Positions 27,087 through 36,221 of a stretch of 64,000 bases of DNA are shown here, piece by piece. The first letter of the stretch is position 1; every line of letters starts with the position of its first letter. Both the position numbers and the translations under genes were made by a program. Location: the NCBI RefSeq assembly GCF_001262015.1, contig NZ_CP012075.1, forward strand, positions 1-64,000, in the 5' to 3' direction. This DNA is from Prevotella fusca JCM 17724 (GTDB lineage: Bacteria; Bacteroidota; Bacteroidia; Bacteroidales; Bacteroidaceae). The notes below the pieces were generated by a model. The model was not told the origin of the DNA and searched no databases. It saw only the letters and a list, made by a program, of their open reading frames with translations.

Positions 27087-29228
27087 TTACATTCCCCTCG
27101 CCTTCAGCAATCCTTTAGTGTCAGGCGCTTTGAGACCAGTGAAGTCAGAGAAGATGGTCATGAGGTCACGAGTGTTACCACGTGAGAGAATCTTCTGGCG
27201 GAAGTCATCACCCACCTTGCGTGTCAGTGCACCATGTGCCTCGAAGTAGTCGGCAATGTTCACGGCAAGCACCTCACTCCACAGATAGCTGTAATAACCA
27301 GCAGCATATCCTCCACCCCAAATGTGGTTGAAGTAAGATGTAGAGTAGCGTGGAGGAATCTGATTGTTCAGCAGACCCATATCCGCCAATACTTTCTTCT
27401 CGAATGCTGGTGCTTCTTCCGCTGTTGGAACCTCAGATGGTGAGAGGCAATGCCAAGCCAAGTCTACGCTTGTAGCAGCAAGGTTCTCTCCTAATGAATA
27501 AGCTGAAAGGAAGTTGAGCGAACCGAGCATCTTCTCACGGAGGGCATCTGGCATAGGCTCATTGGTCTTGTAATGGCGCGCATAGTTGTTGAACACCTCT
27601 GGTATGCTTGCGAACGACTCATTAAACTGTGATGGCATCTCCACGAAGTCACGTGATACAGCAGTACCACTCAACGTGTTGTACTTACAGTTAGAAAGCA
27701 TACCATGCAGAGCATGTCCGAACTCGTGGAACATCGTCTGTGTCTCATCCCAAGTAAGGAGAGTTGGCTGACCTTCTGGAGCCTTAGCATAGTTACAGAC
27801 GTTGAAAATCAGCGGCTTCTGCTGACGGTCACCACTCTGCTTGAGGAAGGCACTCATCCACGCACCACCACGCTTTGTAGGACGGCGGAAGTAATCGCAA
27901 TAGAAGAGAGCCAGCTGCTTGCCGTCAGCATCGAGTACGTCAAACACCTTCATATCCTTATGATAGGTAGGAATATCCTTGCGCTCGCGGAAGCTAAGTC
28001 CGTAGGCACGGTGAGCAGCATAGAAGATACCGTTCACGAGCACAGAGTCAAGATTGAAGTAAGGCTTTACATCATCATCCGAGAAGCTATACTGATCCTT
28101 CTTCATCTTTGCCGAATAATAGAAACGATCGTAAGGCTGGAGGCGGAAGTCTGCACCCTCTGTCTTTTGTGCATACTCTTCAATAGACTTTGTCTGCGCT
28201 TCAGACTTTGGCTTATATGCCTCTATCATCTGGCGCAGGAAGGCATAGACGTTGTCCGTATTCTTTGCCATAGCCCTCTCGAGCGAGTAAGAAGCATAGT
28301 TCTTGTATCCCATCAGCTGCGCCTTCTCCGCACGCAGGCGGGCAATTTTCACAATGATGGGGAAGGTGTTGTAAGCCCCCGTGCCGTCCGTACGGTGGAT
28401 AGAAGCGTTGTAAACCTTCTCACGCAGAGCACGGTTCTCAAGACTTGCGAGGATAGGCTGCTGGGTGGTATTCGTAATCACGATGCAGTAAGGCGCCTTG
28501 TCACCACGGCTTTCAGCATCCTTCTTGCACTGGGCGATATCGGTTTCGCTAAGACCTGCCAATTCCTTTACATCATTGACCCATACGGTTGCCTCATTAG
28601 CAGCCTTTGGAAGCATATTGCCAAAATCCTGCTGAAGTTTCGCCAGTTCCTTGTTGATTTCCTGCATGCGAGCCATCTTCTCCTTCGGGAGCAGTGCGCC
28701 AGCATGGGTAAAGTCCTTGTAGACAACCTCCAGCAGTTTCTTGTCCTCACCCTTGAGTGTCTTGTATTCGTGGTCGTAGACATACTTGATGCGCTGGAAG
28801 AACTTCTGATTGAACTTTATCTCGTTCTCAAACTCAGTCATCAGCGGAACGATACTTCCCTGAGCCTTTTCAATCTCAGGAGTCTTGTCGGCAGATACCA
28901 GTGCATAGAAGATATTTGATACACGCTCCAGTGTCTTGCCGCTACGTTCGTAGGCCAAGATCGTATTTACGAAGGTAGGCTTCTGCTTATTGTCCGTAAT
29001 CTTCTTTATCTCCGCTCTCTGCTCAGCGATAGCCGCCTTGACGGCAGGGAGGTAGTCCTCACCCTTGATGCAGCTGAAGTCAGGAGCGTTAAAAGGTAAT
29101 GTACTCTGTTTCATAAGCGAATTAGTGACCGTCTGTGTGGTCTTAGGTCTTGCGTTCTGTGCCTGACTTGTAAGTGCTGTGCAGGCAAGTCCTGCGGCAA
29201 GCACAACATTTTTAAGGTTCTGTTTCAT
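27087..29228 (-). CDS. dcp: M3 family zinc metallopeptidase (peptidyl-dipeptidase Dcp-like)
   Basis: 713 residues with a signal peptide (residues 1-23, TALTSQAQ), so it acts in the periplasm or outside. The M3 zinc site is intact: FHEFGHALHGML with His501, Glu502 and His505, and the third ligand is expected in the following helix (QFNESFASIPEVF). The long helical N-terminal part (ADKTPEIEKAQGSIVPLMTE, FKHAG-like) fits the Dcp/oligopeptidase A fold. Peptidyl-dipeptidases remove C-terminal dipeptides. With the M13 peptidase next door and the subtilase at 10.5 kb it supports a peptide-based diet. The 29238-29280 minisatellite-like repeat lies directly upstream of its ATG. Confidence 0.9.
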   Translation of the reverse strand: MKQNLKNVVLAAGLACTALTSQAQNARPKTTQTVTNSLMKQSTLPFNAPDFSCIKGEDYLPAVKAAIAEQRAEIKKITDNKQKPTFVNTILAYERSGKTLERVSNIFYALVSADKTPEIEKAQGSIVPLMTEFENEIKFNQKFFQRIKYVYDHEYKTLKGEDKKLLEVVYKDFTHAGALLPKEKMARMQEINKELAKLQQDFGNMLPKAANEATVWVNDVKELAGLSETDIAQCKKDAESRGDKAPYCIVITNTTQQPILASLENRALREKVYNASIHRTDGTGAYNTFPIIVKIARLRAEKAQLMGYKNYASYSLERAMAKNTDNVYAFLRQMIEAYKPKSEAQTKSIEEYAQKTEGADFRLQPYDRFYYSAKMKKDQYSFSDDDVKPYFNLDSVLVNGIFYAAHRAYGLSFRERKDIPTYHKDMKVFDVLDADGKQLALFYCDYFRRPTKRGGAWMSAFLKQSGDRQQKPLIFNVCNYAKAPEGQPTLLTWDETQTMFHEFGHALHGMLSNCKYNTLSGTAVSRDFVEMPSQFNESFASIPEVFNNYARHYKTNEPMPDALREKMLGSLNFLSAYSLGENLAATSVDLAWHCLSPSEVPTAEEAPAFEKKVLADMGLLNNQIPPRYSTSYFNHIWGGGYAAGYYSYLWSEVLAVNIADYFEAHGALTRKVGDDFRQKILSRGNTRDLMTIFSDFTGLKAPDTKGLLKARGM

Positions 29229-29237
29229 GTTCGTAAT

Positions 29238-29280
29238 GTTGGTGGGTGTTGGGTGTTGAATGTTGGGTGTTGAATGTTGA
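29238..29280 (-). repeat. Short minisatellite upstream of dcp
   Basis: On the minus strand the words caacattcaacaccc and caacacccacc repeat just before the dcp ATG. Related words (catcacccatcacccaacat) recur at 29370-29395. The same words build the 44-bp array at 40736-41050. Confidence 0.7.
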
Positions 29281-29426
29281 TGAATTGTTATGTAGTTGTG
29301 TTTTTACTAAACTAAGTTCATTAACACCTAACATTTATCCATCATTCACAAACCTTTATCACCTGCCATTCATCACCCATCACCCAACATTCTTGATGGA
29401 GTCTCTATAGATTTATAATAATATCA

Positions 29427-31460
29427 TTACCAGAGTTTAAGACGCTCATTCTCAGGGATGAAGAGTTTGTCGCCCTCCTTTACACCGAATGCCTTATACC
29501 ATGCGTTGATGTGTGGCAGAGCGCCATTCACACGCCATTCGCCAAGAGAGTGGGGATCGCTCTTAACACGGTTGCGGATTTCAGCCTCGGTGATATTGTT
29601 TGCCCATACACCTGCATAAGCGATGAAGAAACGCTGTTCTGGTGTAAAGCCCATAATGCTCTTGCCCTTCTTCGCCTCTGCTGTCTTCTCGAAAGCATTG
29701 AAAGCCACCTCAAGTCCACCGTGGTCAGCAAGGTTTTCACCTAATGTGAGCTTACCGTTTGCATTGAGGTCAGGCAATACCTTGATAGCACTGAAGAAGT
29801 CAGCATACTTACCTGTACGAGCCTCAAAGTTCTTAGCATCCTCCTCTGTCCACCAGTCTGTCATATTACCATCCTTGTCATAATGACGTCCCTGATCATC
29901 GAATCCGTGTGTCATCTCGTGTCCGATAACCACACCAATAGCACCATAATTAAAGGCATCATCAGCCTTAGGGTCGAAGAATGGATATTGAAGGATACCT
30001 GCAGGGAAGCAGATTTCATTCGTCGTAGGATTATAATAAGCATTCACGGTCTGTGGAGTCATCAACCACTTATCCTTGTCAACTGGCTTACCAGCCTTCT
30101 CCTCAATAGCATCCTTTGCCCAAAACATCTGGCAAGCCTGCACGTTCTCATAATATGACTTTGATGGATCAATCGTAAGCTGGCTCAAATCCTTCCACTT
30201 GTTAGGATACCCCACCTTCACATAGAAGGTTGAGAGTTTCTCAAGTGCAGCCTTCTTAGTAGCCTCACTCATCCAGTCCTGTGCCTTGATACGCTCAGCA
30301 AGACTCACCTCAAGATTCTTGATGAGGTCTTCCATACGTTTCTTGCTTGTGGCTGGGAAGTAACGCTCGCAATAGATGCGGCCCAAAGCCTCACCCATCT
30401 GCTTCTCCACCTGCTGTGTAGCACGCTTCCAACGAGGATAATCCTCCTTTGTACCACGCATCGTCTTACTGAAGAAGTTGAAGTATTCTGCACGAACATC
30501 ATCGCTCAGATAGTTAGCCGAAGCAAGGATAGCACTCCACTCCATACGTGCACGGAGTTCCTCAGCAGTCTCTGTAGATGTCAGCTTGTCAACTCCTGCA
30601 AGGAAAGCAGGCTGGCATACGACCATCGTCTGGATATACTCGCTCTTAATGCCATCAGCATTTGCTAACTGCTCAAGCGGAATATTAGGATACTTCTCCT
30701 TGAACTCGCTGAGTGTCATCTTATTATAGTTCGCCTCAACATCACGCAGTTCAGTACGGCTCTTTGAAATCAAAGCCAGCATCGTTTCATAACGCATAAC
30801 GGCATCACGCTTAGCTGCAGCCTGTGCATCAGTGAATCCATAAAGACGGAACATATTAGCGATGAACTGGCGGAAGGCATTACGGATGTCAGTCGTAGCC
30901 TTATCATTGTCAAGATAGTATTCCTTCTGTCCGAGGCTCAATCCGTCCTGATAGATAAGAAGAATATTCATCTTTGCATTCTTCTCGTCAGCCTCAAAGG
31001 AATAACCCATTGGCACACCATAACCAAAGCTCGCATACTTCAACTGAAGGGCACGAAGGTCTGACAAGCTCTTTGCACCTTCCATCTCGTTGAGCAATGG
31101 CTTAACAGGGCTTACCCCCTCCTTGTTACGACGAACCGAGTCCATAGCGAGCTTATAGAAGTCGCCTAATTTCTTCTCAACCGCACTTTGCTTACCCTGC
31201 TTCTTGAGCAAGTCTGTAAGAATGGTGTTGACACGCTTGTTATTGTTCTCCTGCAATTGGTCGAACGAACCAAAGCGTGAGAAGGCTCCAGGAAGTGGAT
31301 TAAGTTTCTGCCATCCACCTGTAGCAAACATAAAGAAATCATCAGCCGGACGTACCGACTTGTCGAGATTCTCAGCCTTGATACCAGCCTGGCTCTGTGC
31401 CATACCAGTAATCGGGGCAGATGCAAGGAGCATCATTGGTAAAAGTGTTTTAATACGCAT
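29427..31460 (-). CDS. pepO: M13 family zinc metalloendopeptidase (PepO-like)
   Basis: 677 residues with a signal peptide (residues 1-21, ITGMAQ), hence periplasmic or secreted. The neprilysin-family zinc motif is VIGHEMTHGFDDQG (His514, Glu515, His518), with the third ligand in GENLADHGGLEVA. The NAYYNPTTNEICFPAGILQ substrate-binding motif (NAYY) and a conserved C-terminal tryptophan (LKLW) are present. Length matches the family. M13 enzymes cut peptides of up to ~40 residues on the amino side of hydrophobic residues. It is transcribed in the same direction as the M3 gene, separated by ~200 bases of repeat-containing DNA. Confidence 0.93.
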   Translation of the reverse strand: MRIKTLLPMMLLASAPITGMAQSQAGIKAENLDKSVRPADDFFMFATGGWQKLNPLPGAFSRFGSFDQLQENNNKRVNTILTDLLKKQGKQSAVEKKLGDFYKLAMDSVRRNKEGVSPVKPLLNEMEGAKSLSDLRALQLKYASFGYGVPMGYSFEADEKNAKMNILLIYQDGLSLGQKEYYLDNDKATTDIRNAFRQFIANMFRLYGFTDAQAAAKRDAVMRYETMLALISKSRTELRDVEANYNKMTLSEFKEKYPNIPLEQLANADGIKSEYIQTMVVCQPAFLAGVDKLTSTETAEELRARMEWSAILASANYLSDDVRAEYFNFFSKTMRGTKEDYPRWKRATQQVEKQMGEALGRIYCERYFPATSKKRMEDLIKNLEVSLAERIKAQDWMSEATKKAALEKLSTFYVKVGYPNKWKDLSQLTIDPSKSYYENVQACQMFWAKDAIEEKAGKPVDKDKWLMTPQTVNAYYNPTTNEICFPAGILQYPFFDPKADDAFNYGAIGVVIGHEMTHGFDDQGRHYDKDGNMTDWWTEEDAKNFEARTGKYADFFSAIKVLPDLNANGKLTLGENLADHGGLEVAFNAFEKTAEAKKGKSIMGFTPEQRFFIAYAGVWANNITEAEIRNRVKSDPHSLGEWRVNGALPHINAWYKAFGVKEGDKLFIPENERLKLW

Positions 31461-31541
31461 AGTAAATATGTTTTAGTTTAATTCAGAATTCAGAATTCAC
31501 AATTTATAATTATGATTACCGACGTGAGAAAAGTTCAAGCA

Positions 31542-33575
31542 TCAAAGCTCAAGGTTTAAACTTTCCACCTCTTCCGAAAGCACCATCCATCTATCGTTTT
31601 CCTCATCGAGTTCACGCTGGAGGTTGGTATATTCTGTTACGAGTTCCATATTCGAGGCATTTTCAGATGCCATAAGGAGTTCATCGAGTTCACTCTTGCG
31701 TGCCTCGAGTTTCGCAATTTTAGCTTCAGATTCTTCCACGGCACGTTGTGCCTTACGAATCTTCTTCTGTTGCTCCTTGCGTTCAGCGTAAGATAGAGAG
31801 GCCTCACCTCCCGCCCTCTCCTGCAGAGAGGGAGCTGCACTTTTGCTATCAGAAGATGATGACTTACTATTATTCCCACCTCTCAGCGGATTGTTTCCAG
31901 CACTCCCCCTCTCTGCAGGAGAGGGGGTAAGGGGGGTGAGGCTTGCGTGGAGGGGGCTTTTCAACCAATCATAGATTCCACCTAAATGCTCTCTCACCTT
32001 ACCACCACCGAACTCATATACCTTGCTCACCAATCCATCGAGAAACTCACGGTCGTGACTCACGATGATTGCCGTTCCGTCAAAGGCTTTAATAGCCTCC
32101 TTCAACACTTCTTTTGAAGCAATGTCGAGGTGGTTGGTTGGCTCATCGAGGATAAGGAGGTTTACTGGTTCAAGTAGGAGTTTGATCATCGCCAAACGCG
32201 AACGCTCACCACCTGAAAGCACCTTGACATACTTCTCCGACGTCTCGCCACCGAACATAAATGCTCCGAGTAAGTCGTTTATCCTCAAGCGCATATCGCC
32301 CGTAGCAACTCTATCAATAGTTTCGTAAATTGTGAGGTTCTCATCTAACAGCTGAGCTTGGTTCTGTGCAAAATAACCTATCTGCACGTTATGACCAACC
32401 TTCAGCATACCATCAAAAGGAATCTCACCCATGATACACTTCACGAAGGTAGACTTACCCTCACCATTCTTACCTACAAAGGCCACTTTCTCGCCTCGTT
32501 TGATAATCAGGTCTACACCCTCAAACACCGTCTGTCCAGGTCTATCACTATGCAATCTGCTTGGATAAGTCTTACCCAATCCCTCTGCAATAACAGGGTA
32601 ATCACCACTTCGCAAACATGGAGGGAATTTCAAACGCATAGCCGAATTGTCAACCTCATCTACCTCGATTGGCACAATCTTCTCCAACTGACGAATACGT
32701 TGCTGTACCTGTACGGCCTTTGTGGCTTGATAACGAAAACGCTCAATGAATGCCTTTGTTTCTGCAATCTCCTTCTGCTGGTTCTCATATGCACGGAGCT
32801 GTTGTTCACGACGCTCTTTCCGAAGAACGAGATACTCGTCATACTTCACACGATAATCTTCCACGTGTCCGCAGGTAATCTCCAGCGTACGGTTCGTTAC
32901 ATTGTTGACGAATGCACGGTCGTGACTCACAAGCACAACGGCCTTGGCACTCTGAGAGAGGAATTGCTCAAGCCATTGGATTGACTCGATATCAAGATGG
33001 TTTGTTGGCTCATCAAGCAGAAGGACATCAGGTCGGCGGAGAAGAATCTTTGCCAACTCAATACGCATACGCCATCCACCAGAGAACTCACGTGTAGGGC
33101 GTTCAAAATCCTCTCGCATAAAGCCAAGACCTGTCAGCGTACGCTCAATCTCTGCCTCATAATTCTCACCTCCCATCATCATATAGCGTTCGTGTTCAGT
33201 GGTGAAACGCTCTACGAGTTCAGCATACCCCTCACTCTCATAATCAGTACGCTCAGCCATCTCCTGCTCCATCTTCTTGAGCTTAGCCTCCATCTTCGTC
33301 TTATCAGAGAAAGCCTTGCGTGTCTCCTCCTTTACGGTCGTATCGTCAGAAAGTTTCATCACCTGCGGGAGATAGCCTACAGTCGTATCGTTCGGTATAG
33401 AAACAAAGCCACTCGTAGGTTTCTGCATTCCACAGAGTATCTTCAGCATCGTTGACTTTCCTGCTCCGTTCTTTCCCACTAAGGCTATCCTGTCCCGTTC
33501 ATTGATGACGAATGAAACATCCTTAAACAATGGCTTCACGCCAAATTCCACCGTCAGTCCGTCTATTGATATCAT
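31542..33575 (-). CDS. ABC-F family ATPase with a repeat-derived linker
   Basis: 677 residues from the ATG at 33575 (MISIDGLTVEFG), chosen because the family starts there and AAGAAGAAAG precedes it; a longer frame to 33695 adds unrelated sequence. Two ABC domains are present: Walker A GKNGAGKST and GKNGEGKST, signatures FSGGWRMRIELAKIL and LSGGERSRLAMIKLL, Walker B LLLDEPTNHLD and LILDEPTNHLD. The interdomain linker is charged. ABC-F proteins work on the ribosome as translation factors or antibiotic protection; this looks like a housekeeping Uup/YheS-type protein with a C-terminal coiled coil. Residues ~542-590 (LTPLTPSPAERGSAGN, SAAPSLQERAGGEASL) are encoded by two inverted C/T-rich palindromic repeats, inserted in frame before the coiled coil. 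Confidence 0.92.
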   Translation of the reverse strand: MISIDGLTVEFGVKPLFKDVSFVINERDRIALVGKNGAGKSTMLKILCGMQKPTSGFVSIPNDTTVGYLPQVMKLSDDTTVKEETRKAFSDKTKMEAKLKKMEQEMAERTDYESEGYAELVERFTTEHERYMMMGGENYEAEIERTLTGLGFMREDFERPTREFSGGWRMRIELAKILLRRPDVLLLDEPTNHLDIESIQWLEQFLSQSAKAVVLVSHDRAFVNNVTNRTLEITCGHVEDYRVKYDEYLVLRKERREQQLRAYENQQKEIAETKAFIERFRYQATKAVQVQQRIRQLEKIVPIEVDEVDNSAMRLKFPPCLRSGDYPVIAEGLGKTYPSRLHSDRPGQTVFEGVDLIIKRGEKVAFVGKNGEGKSTFVKCIMGEIPFDGMLKVGHNVQIGYFAQNQAQLLDENLTIYETIDRVATGDMRLRINDLLGAFMFGGETSEKYVKVLSGGERSRLAMIKLLLEPVNLLILDEPTNHLDIASKEVLKEAIKAFDGTAIIVSHDREFLDGLVSKVYEFGGGKVREHLGGIYDWLKSPLHASLTPLTPSPAERGSAGNNPLRGGNNSKSSSSDSKSAAPSLQERAGGEASLSYAERKEQQKKIRKAQRAVEESEAKIAKLEARKSELDELLMASENASNMELVTEYTNLQRELDEENDRWMVLSEEVESLNLEL
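31810..31950. repeat. Two C/T-rich palindromic repeats within the ABC-F coding region
   Basis: One copy near 31801-31832 (cctcacctcccgccctctcc, tgcagagaggga) and an inverted copy near 31903-31944 (actccccctctctgcaggag, agggggtaaggggggtgagg). About 70 bases between them encode a serine/lysine-rich stretch. The total stays in frame. Confidence 0.8.
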
Positions 33576-33737
33576 TTCTTTCTTCTTCTGTTTCTGAGCA
33601 TTAAAGTTTGGATTTGATGATTCCCTGCAAAGGGTTCCCTCTACAGACATTATTAAACTTCTACGTTCAAACCTCAATGTCCATTTTTCCTGCAAAGATA
33701 ATATTTTTATTTTGAATAGAAAAGTTCCCTTGTGACG

Positions 33738-34394
33738 TTAGCTCTTTGTTTTAAGGACATTTGAGATACTTTCCCATGAGAAGATACACCATGGGCTTGT
33801 TTTCTTTTTCAACAAAAGTTGTATGTTCTTTTTTAGAAACAGTCTTCCAATAGCATTATTGATACACTCACCTTTCATGAACAACTCTCCAAACTGCTGC
33901 CATGAATCAACATGCGAACTGATAAAACTTACTTCCTCATTACAAAAATCTTCAATCTCTTCAAAAGTTATATATCCGACTTCTACAGCGGAGGTTAGGA
34001 TATAAAGATTCAGTCCCGATAAAAATATAGAACGAGCAAGATTGTCTTCTTCGTCATGCGCATCTTCCAACTCTTCCAAGACGTTAGACACATCAGCGGC
34101 ATCTTTTATTCCAAAGTCTCTTTTAAGGAGTTTTTTCAAACTTTCTACTTCTTTCTCCTCCAAATGCCCAAACTCCATCAGACGTATTGGCTCACCCAAA
34201 GTCAGGACTGAACGGAATGGACAGCTTAATGCCAAGAAAAGGTTTTCAAGCGTTGGATTTCCCTGCTCCTTAAACTTGGAAATTAATCCCTCAACGGCTT
34301 CGTACTCTGCCTGTTCTTCAGCTTTAAGTTCGGCTTTGCCTTCTTCTATTCCTTCCTTGAAACTCTCTATCAGTTCCTTGATAAATTTAAACAT
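33738..34394 (-). CDS. DUF1266-like protein
   Basis: 218 residues from the ATG at 34394 (MFKFIKELIESFKEG), preceded by aaaagaaaac. The longer open frame to 34634 is rejected because it reads through non-coding DNA and into the end of a MITE. The protein is helical and acidic with a charged N-terminal helix. Residues ~115-180 (DNLARSIFLSGLNLY, EVGYITFEEIEDF, SWQQFGELFMKG) match the DUF1266 pattern of an aromatic helix, a VGYI-type turn and a W-x-x-FG motif. DUF1266 proteins have no settled function and are often linked to immunity or toxin neighbourhoods. Here it stands alone next to a MITE. No signal peptide. Confidence 0.65.
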   Translation of the reverse strand: MFKFIKELIESFKEGIEEGKAELKAEEQAEYEAVEGLISKFKEQGNPTLENLFLALSCPFRSVLTLGEPIRLMEFGHLEEKEVESLKKLLKRDFGIKDAADVSNVLEELEDAHDEEDNLARSIFLSGLNLYILTSAVEVGYITFEEIEDFCNEEVSFISSHVDSWQQFGELFMKGECINNAIGRLFLKKNIQLLLKKKTSPWCIFSWESISNVLKTKS

Positions 34395-34797
34395 AACGTT
34401 TTCTTTTATAGTGTTTTTTCTTCGGATTAAATATCTGCGGAAGTTATTGTCACATACCAATATAACAGACATCATACCTACACATATCATCCATGCTCTT
34501 TGTGATGGACAAAGATAGCAAAAATAACTCGAAAAGCAATGAAGTAGAGAATTTATCAGCAATATTATGGTTCTTCCGTTAAATGGGTAGATTGGAACAG
34601 AATGAAGGATTATACACCTGCATGGTATGACCATGCAAAATCAGTTGGTCTCATAAAAAGGGATAAAGCACAAGATAAAAATGCAGAAAAGACAAATAAA
34701 TACCATGTCTTTCCGTCTTCTACAAACAACTTATCCCCATGCCAACCAACGTTTGTAAACTATTTTCATACAGTTCAAAGCTAACACATGGTCTTTT

Positions 34798-34925
34798 GGC
34801 TTTGAAAAGACGCCCGATTGACTTGCAATAGATGCCTTTTTGAGACCTTACTAACGCCCTTTTGAAGTCCAATTAAGCACCTTTTTTAGCACCATCTTAT
34901 AACTAACTGATTTCCTGTTGGTTGC
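34798..34925 (-). repeat. 22-bp phased CAA-unit array inside MITE copy B
   Basis: Read on the minus strand, units start with C at 34864, 34842, 34820 and 34798, exactly 22 bases apart. They begin CAAAAGGGCG, CAAAAAGGCA, CAATCGGGCG and CAAAAGACCA. The lead-in (aaaaggtgcttaattgg) precedes the first unit. Confidence 0.85.
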
Positions 34926-35156
34926 GAACTTGCTTTTTACACGTTTTTTTGCCTTTATTTGTAGGTGTTTTACCCGAAATTGTGTCATGATTTTTCAAAC
35001 TGTTCTCTACATTTTCAAAGTATTAACATGAAAAGGTTTTCTGTATCAGAGGATGATAATAAAGTAGGTAGCCAAGGCTGTCTTGGCTATGTTTTTATTT
35101 AATGAATAACTTTGGTTCTTCTGTTAAAGCTATACGAAAAGTGTCCACGCATTTAA

Positions 35157-35336
35157 CCCATATCTCATTAGACCACAATGTTCATAATTCCTACTTTTGT
35201 TGCCTAACATCTTTTATTTTCTTGTCGGCATCTTGTCAGTCTTTGTAACTTGACGTCGCCCGCTACGCCTGCGTTGCAAAAACAGACAATCTGTTCGACA
35301 ATAAAACAAAATCTGTTCAGGCTATAATGATATGGG
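35157..35336. mobile_element. 180-bp nested insertion element
   Basis: Inserted in the terminal region of MITE copy B. It starts CCCATATCTCATTAG and ends CTATAATGATATGGG, giving perfect 8-bp terminal inverted repeats (CCCATATC/GATATGGG) with weaker pairing beyond. The 5-bp duplication TTTAA flanks it at 35152-35156 and 35337-35341. Removing it restores the same junction seen uninterrupted in copy A. Non-coding; only copy seen in the window. Confidence 0.82.
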
Positions 35337-35639
35337 TTTAACGGATGAACCAATATTATTTCTCAAAGAAATCATCATTCCCAAATTATTTTTATGAAAA
35401 GAAATATTCATTTTCATGAAAATGAATCGAACGCAATGGTCTGGCGCAATGGAATGTCAGGCTTTCAGCAACCTTGCAAACTGATAGTCAGACTGCAGAA
35501 AAGGACTTCTGACTCATGAAGAGAATGCAAGCCCTTAGAGTGCATTATATCCTGTGATTGACACACAAATCTTTTACTCTTGTTTGTGAAAGATAAATAG
35601 CTTTTGTAGTGAATAAAATATAATTTTTATACATTATTC

Positions 35640-35670
35640 TTGCTGTATTCACAAACTTTATATAGCTTTG
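35640..35670 (+). promoter_or_regulatory. Bacteroidetes promoter far upstream of the fimbrillin-like gene
   Basis: TTG at 35640-35642 and TAGCTTTG at 35663-35670 with a 20-base spacer. The next convincing gene starts at 36222, so the transcript would have a ~550-base leader, or make a small RNA ending at the hairpin 35887-35920. Confidence 0.6.
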
Positions 35671-35886
35671 CATCGATTTATCACTATAAAAGCTGTGTGT
35701 AGACAGGGAATTTATATTCATATGGCATTGTCATGTGCAGGTTACAAGGGAATGGATGCTTCTTTGGAACCTATTAATGTTGTATGTCAAGCGGAATCAA
35801 ATATTTTGTTTACACACAGATTCTACGGACATAGTTTTATCAAAAAAATATTGCATACATGTGATTCAGTTGGTGCATACGTAAAA

Positions 35887-35920
35887 CAGGCAGGGGTTTT
35901 TATCAGGAATTCTCTGCCTG
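35887..35920 (+). terminator. Hairpin in the leader upstream of the fimbrillin-like gene
   Basis: CAGGCAG (35887-35893) pairs with CTGCCTG (35914-35920), loop 20 bases, followed by atttcgtagtcttt. The tail is only moderately T-rich, so this may be an attenuator or a plain structured leader. The remaining non-coding stretch to 36221 shows no other structure. Confidence 0.4.
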
Positions 35921-36221
35921 ATTTCGTAGTCTTTCTACGGTATGTATAAGGACGTAATGATATGTTTCAAAGTAATCTGGTCTGGGGATAAATATAATTT
36001 GAAGATTTAAGACAGTATAGAAACTTTATGCCACTCTTGAACGAGAAGTTGTTTTATAAGATGAACACCCATTTTTAGACACTCTTATTGACGGAGACAT
36101 CACTCTACTGGTGATGATGAGATGTAAAAACAAGAAAGTAGATATGAACCATATTGAAAATTATGTGGCTACAATTTAAGAAGTATAGGATGTTTAAATT
36201 ATTAAAGTTAAAAACAAAGAA

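Larger units (their letters stand above)
34569..35351 (-). mobile_element. MITE copy B, 783 bp, with a nested insertion
   Basis: Opposite orientation to copies A and C. It begins GGTTCTTCCGTTAAATGGGT at 34569 and ends ...GGATGAACC at 35351. Perfect 8-bp target duplications AATATTAT flank it at 34561-34568 and 35352-35359. Without the nested 180-bp element and one 5-bp duplication it is 598 bp, like the other copies. No credible gene inside. Confidence 0.9.

Noticed and set aside
27705-28919. 404-codon plus-strand frame
   Set aside because: Shadow of the M3 peptidase gene on the opposite strand; no ribosome site or recognisable domain.
34395-34634. N-terminal extension of the DUF1266 gene
   Set aside because: Encoded partly by MITE end sequence; the ATG at 34394 with an upstream purine stretch is better.
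35668-35949. 93-codon open frame downstream of a consensus promoter
   Set aside because: Starts two bases before the end of the -7 box and spans a hairpin; composition is not protein-like. Treated as leader or small RNA.
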